Assembly (NCBI GenBank): GCA_964444795.1
Contig: CAYUIQ010000351.1
Coordinates: 1 to 6,702 of the forward strand
Direction: 5' to 3'
From: JABMRP01 sp964444795
GTDB lineage: Bacteria > Planctomycetota > Planctomycetia > Pirellulales > Thermoguttaceae
Length of the DNA stretch: 6,702 nucleotides
The notes under the pieces are model-generated. The model made no database searches. It was not told the DNA's origin and was given only the letters and a program-made list of their open reading frames with translations. Position 1 is the first letter of the stretch, and each line of letters begins with the position of its first letter. A program made the translations under genes and the position numbers. Below are positions 4,622-6,702 of the stretch, one piece after another.

Positions 4622-6100
4622 ATGGGCCTGATGCGATTCTCGATTACCCCGCCCGATCGTCTGGCGCCGGAGGCGATCGATCAGGCGTATCTCTCGGGGT
4701 TCGATCGCATTGCGTGGAAAAGTCGCGTCGAGTATGCCGACGGTCTGCTGACGTTTCAGCGGCCGGTTTCCGATTCGGGCAATCTCCACATACCTTGGCC
4801 GGTGGAGGGGCACGGCCAGGTGATGCTGTCGACGGCCAGCCTGATGGAGGAGCGTTCGCGCCCCTACCAGTTGCCGCTGGAACTTGCCCGGGGAAGGCTG
4901 GGACAAATTCGCGACCGGCTGGCCGAATGGCAAGCGCAGGGGCTGACCATCGGCGATGAAGTTACCGGGCCGCTCGCCCGGGCGATGGCCGATTTCGGCC
5001 GCGCGGCGGCCTCGCAGGAGACTCCGGCCGAATCGGCCCGGGCGGCCGAAGCCTCGCTGACCGCGGCCATGGAAGCCGGCGACCGATTGGCCGCCTGTTA
5101 TGCCGAGCAGGCGCTGGCCATCCGACGTCGCGCCGGGGAGAAGCTGCCGACGTTTCTGGCGGCCGATTTGGGAATCTCGCTTCTGGACGACTATGCCGGC
5201 CGGCTCTTCCTGCAGACGTTTAACGTCGGCCGTGTGCCGCTCTCCTGGCACGAGGTGGAAGCCACCGAGGGGAGCTACGCCTGGGAGATCGCCGACCGGC
5301 AGATCGTCTGGTGCCGTACCCACGGTCTGAAGGTCTGCGCGGGACCGCTTTTGCAGCTCGACCAGCGCGGCATCCCCGACTGGCTCTATCTGTGGGAGGG
5401 CGATTTCGACAACGTCCAGTCTTTCGCCACGGCCTACGTCAAGGCGGTCATTGCCCGGTATCGCGACCAGGTCGACATGTGGATCTGCGCCGGGCGATTC
5501 AACACGGGCGACGTGCTCTCGCTCAGCGAGGAGGAAGTGTTGCGGCTGGCCGTTCAAACGATCGAACTGACCCGCGCCGAAGCGCCCGGCGCGCCGGTGG
5601 TCATTTCCTTCGATCAACCTTGGGCGGAATACATGACCCGCCGCGAGTCGGATTTCCCGCCGCTGCACTTCGCCGACGCGCTGGTTCGGGGCAACGTCGG
5701 GCTGACCGGCCTGGCGCTGGAGATCAACATGGGCTATTCACCCAACGGCACGCTCACCCGCGATCCGCTGGATTTCAGCCGGCAACTCGATGTCTGGGGA
5801 AGCCTGGGACTGCCGCTGGTTGTGGCCGTCACGGCGCCCAGCGACACGATCGACGACCCGCTGGCCCATCGCGACACGAAGATTCTCCCCGGTCCTTGGA
5901 GCCTCAAATCGCAGCAGGCGTGGGTCAGCCGAACCATCCCGATCCTGCTCTCCAAGCCGTTCGTTCACGGCATTATCTGGAACCAGTATCGCGATTCCGA
6001 GCCGCACGATTTCCCCCACGGCGGTCTGTTGGACCTCAACCGCCACCCCAAGCCGGCCCTGCGTATCCTCGCCTCGTTGCGGCAGGCGCATCTGAAGTAG
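4622..6100 (+). CDS. GH10-fold protein lacking canonical catalytic residues
   Basis: The C-terminal part (about residues 190-490 of 492) follows the glycoside hydrolase family 10 barrel: VPLSWHEVEATEGSYAW (205-221), IPDWL (251-255), the strand VDMWICAGRFN (284-294), ELTRAEAPGAPVVIS (315-329), GLPLVVAVTAPSD (396-408), GIIWNQYRDSEPHDFPHGGL ending at 469, and HPKPA (475-479). The acid/base motif WDVVNE reads WICAGR (287-292) and the nucleophile motif TELD reads TAPS (404-407), so both glutamates are gone; the HTLVWH histidines are also absent. Residues 1-75 look beta-rich and about 80-170 helical, with no family recognised. No signal peptide is seen, so it is probably cytoplasmic, unlike typical xylanases. 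The frame is open from ATG 4598, whose AGGG is only two bases away; I prefer ATG 4622, with GAGG 11 bases upstream. A sugar-binding or changed enzymatic role is inferred. Confidence 0.85.
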   Translation: MGLMRFSITPPDRLAPEAIDQAYLSGFDRIAWKSRVEYADGLLTFQRPVSDSGNLHIPWPVEGHGQVMLSTASLMEERSRPYQLPLELARGRLGQIRDRLAEWQAQGLTIGDEVTGPLARAMADFGRAAASQETPAESARAAEASLTAAMEAGDRLAACYAEQALAIRRRAGEKLPTFLAADLGISLLDDYAGRLFLQTFNVGRVPLSWHEVEATEGSYAWEIADRQIVWCRTHGLKVCAGPLLQLDQRGIPDWLYLWEGDFDNVQSFATAYVKAVIARYRDQVDMWICAGRFNTGDVLSLSEEEVLRLAVQTIELTRAEAPGAPVVISFDQPWAEYMTRRESDFPPLHFADALVRGNVGLTGLALEINMGYSPNGTLTRDPLDFSRQLDVWGSLGLPLVVAVTAPSDTIDDPLAHRDTKILPGPWSLKSQQAWVSRTIPILLSKPFVHGIIWNQYRDSEPHDFPHGGLLDLNRHPKPALRILASLRQAHLK

Positions 6101-6134
6101 GGGCAGGCCCGCGCTTCACGACGCACTCTCCGTC

Positions 6135-6260
6135 CTACGACGCACATTCCAGCGCAACCAGTTCGTCGTCGGCGCGGTTACCGTAGTGCGCGTCCTTGAA
6201 CCGGCTGGCCACCCCGCGTAGCGCGCGCTGGCGGGTGGGCTCGTCGGTCGCCCGTGGCAT
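6135..6260 (-). CDS. Small ORF of 41 aa, possible gene remnant
   Basis: ATG 6260 opens a 41-codon frame closed by TAG at 6135, encoding a charged protein ending RADDELVALECAS. About five in six third positions are G or C, as in true genes of this strand composition, and the product has a balanced mix of residues. The frame is closed upstream by an in-frame TAG ten codons before the ATG, and there is no Shine-Dalgarno. A neighbouring frame (6411 to 6178) is also GC3-rich and overlaps it one base out of register, so this may be the C-terminus of a frameshifted gene. No family was recognised. The remainder of 6101-6429 shows only a candidate promoter. Confidence 0.35.
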   Translation of the reverse strand: MPRATDEPTRQRALRGVASRFKDAHYGNRADDELVALECAS

Positions 6261-6296
6261 TGGTCGCAAGCGTCTGCGTTTGCGGGGCTATCGAAG

Positions 6297-6325
6297 TTGA
6301 CTGGCGACCTTCCATCGCGGATACT
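6297..6325 (+). promoter_or_regulatory. Possible promoter of the sulfatase gene
   Basis: TTGACT (6297-6302, five of six -35 bases) and GATACT (6320-6325, four of six -10 bases) are spaced by exactly 17 bases on the plus strand. The start would be near 6332, leaving a leader of about 98 bases before ATG 6430. It separates the sulfatase transcript from the GH10-like gene. Confidence 0.45.
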
Positions 6326-6429
6326 GGATTGTCGGCGTTGTCGCGCGCTGGCCGCCACGCCATCATCGCGACCATCCGGCGGTCGACAGCGCGGACGGCC
6401 CACACAACCAACCCTCTGGAGAAACCGAG

Positions 6430-6702
6430 ATGCGACCCACATTCATCTTAGAGTCTGTCCGAAAACAACTGGCGACATTCACTCTTGCCACGGCCACGGC
6501 CATCCTGGCCATGGGATATGCGGGCCAAGGTGTTTGTGAAGATCGTGACCGCACGCCGAATGTCGTCTTCATCATGGCCGACGACATGGGCTTCGGCGAC
6601 GTGGGGGCCAACAACCGGGGGTCGGAAATCCCCACGCCGAACCTCAACCGGCTGGCCGCCGAGGGGATGACCTTTACCGACGCCCACACACCTTCGGCCG
6701 TC
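6430..6702 (+). CDS. Secreted type I sulfatase, N-terminal part
   Basis: The first 91 codons of a gene running off the window. Residues 1 to about 31 form a signal peptide, with basic residues before a hydrophobic stretch (LATFTLATATAILAMGYA, 14-31), so the product is exported. Residues 43-59 (PNVVFIMADDMGFGDVG) are the opening strand of the formylglycine-dependent sulfatase family; D51 and D52 are the usual metal ligands. PTPNLNRLAAEGMTFTDAH (69-86) is the following conserved segment, leading towards the C/S-x-P-x-R motif that carries the formylglycine. That motif should begin at or just after the window edge and cannot be checked. Such enzymes cut sulfate esters from sugars or other substrates; specificity is not visible. 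GGAG at 6418-6421, eight bases before ATG 6430, fixes the start. Confidence 0.93.
   Translation, partial: MRPTFILESVRKQLATFTLATATAILAMGYAGQGVCEDRDRTPNVVFIMADDMGFGDVGANNRGSEIPTPNLNRLAAEGMTFTDAHTPSAV

Noticed and set aside
4586..5668. Minus-strand ORF of 360 aa
   Set aside because: Opposite the GH10-fold gene; rich in R, G and H with no recognisable domain.
5311..6186. Plus-strand ORF of 291 aa
   Set aside because: Another frame of the GH10-fold gene running past its stop; arginine- and proline-rich shadow translation.

Overview
The window looks like chromosomal DNA from a GC-rich bacterium of the Planctomycetota. The support is indirect: a secreted type I sulfatase beside a glycoside-hydrolase-like protein, few strong Shine-Dalgarno sites, and abundant GC-rich palindromes between genes. 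No rRNA, tRNA, CRISPR array or transposase gene was seen, and the phylum is an inference.

Layout. From 59 to 4381 everything recognisable is on the minus strand: aroC (chorismate synthase, 59-1195), a gene-poor stretch (1196-1823) with dyads and a terminator, an unrecognised two-gene unit (240-aa putative DNA-binding protein at 1824-2546, 69-aa two-helix membrane protein at 2593-2802) with a near-consensus sigma-70 promoter at 2851-2880, a nested palindromic element of about 305 bp (3064-3368), and purC (SAICAR synthetase, 3485-4381). A divergent promoter region of about 220-240 bp (4382-4621) separates purC from plus-strand genes: a GH10-fold protein (4622-6100) whose canonical catalytic glutamates are both replaced, and the first 91 codons of a secreted sulfatase (from 6430). 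A 41-codon minus-strand ORF with strong GC3 bias lies between them (6135-6260).

How the genes work together. aroC and purC are housekeeping genes of separate pathways (aromatic amino acids, purines) and need not be co-regulated. Both are followed by a copy of the same GC-rich palindromic repeat. The block between them (about 1300-3480) reads as an accessory insert: less biased codon use, its own promoter, and palindromes around it. The GH10-like and sulfatase genes on the right suggest a polysaccharide-related neighbourhood, but the GH10-like protein has no signal peptide and probably no classical hydrolase activity.

Best candidates for something undescribed: the two-gene unit at 1824-2880, the nested palindrome at 3064-3368, the triple dyad with candidate small RNA at 1446-1611, and the GH10-like protein lacking catalytic residues.
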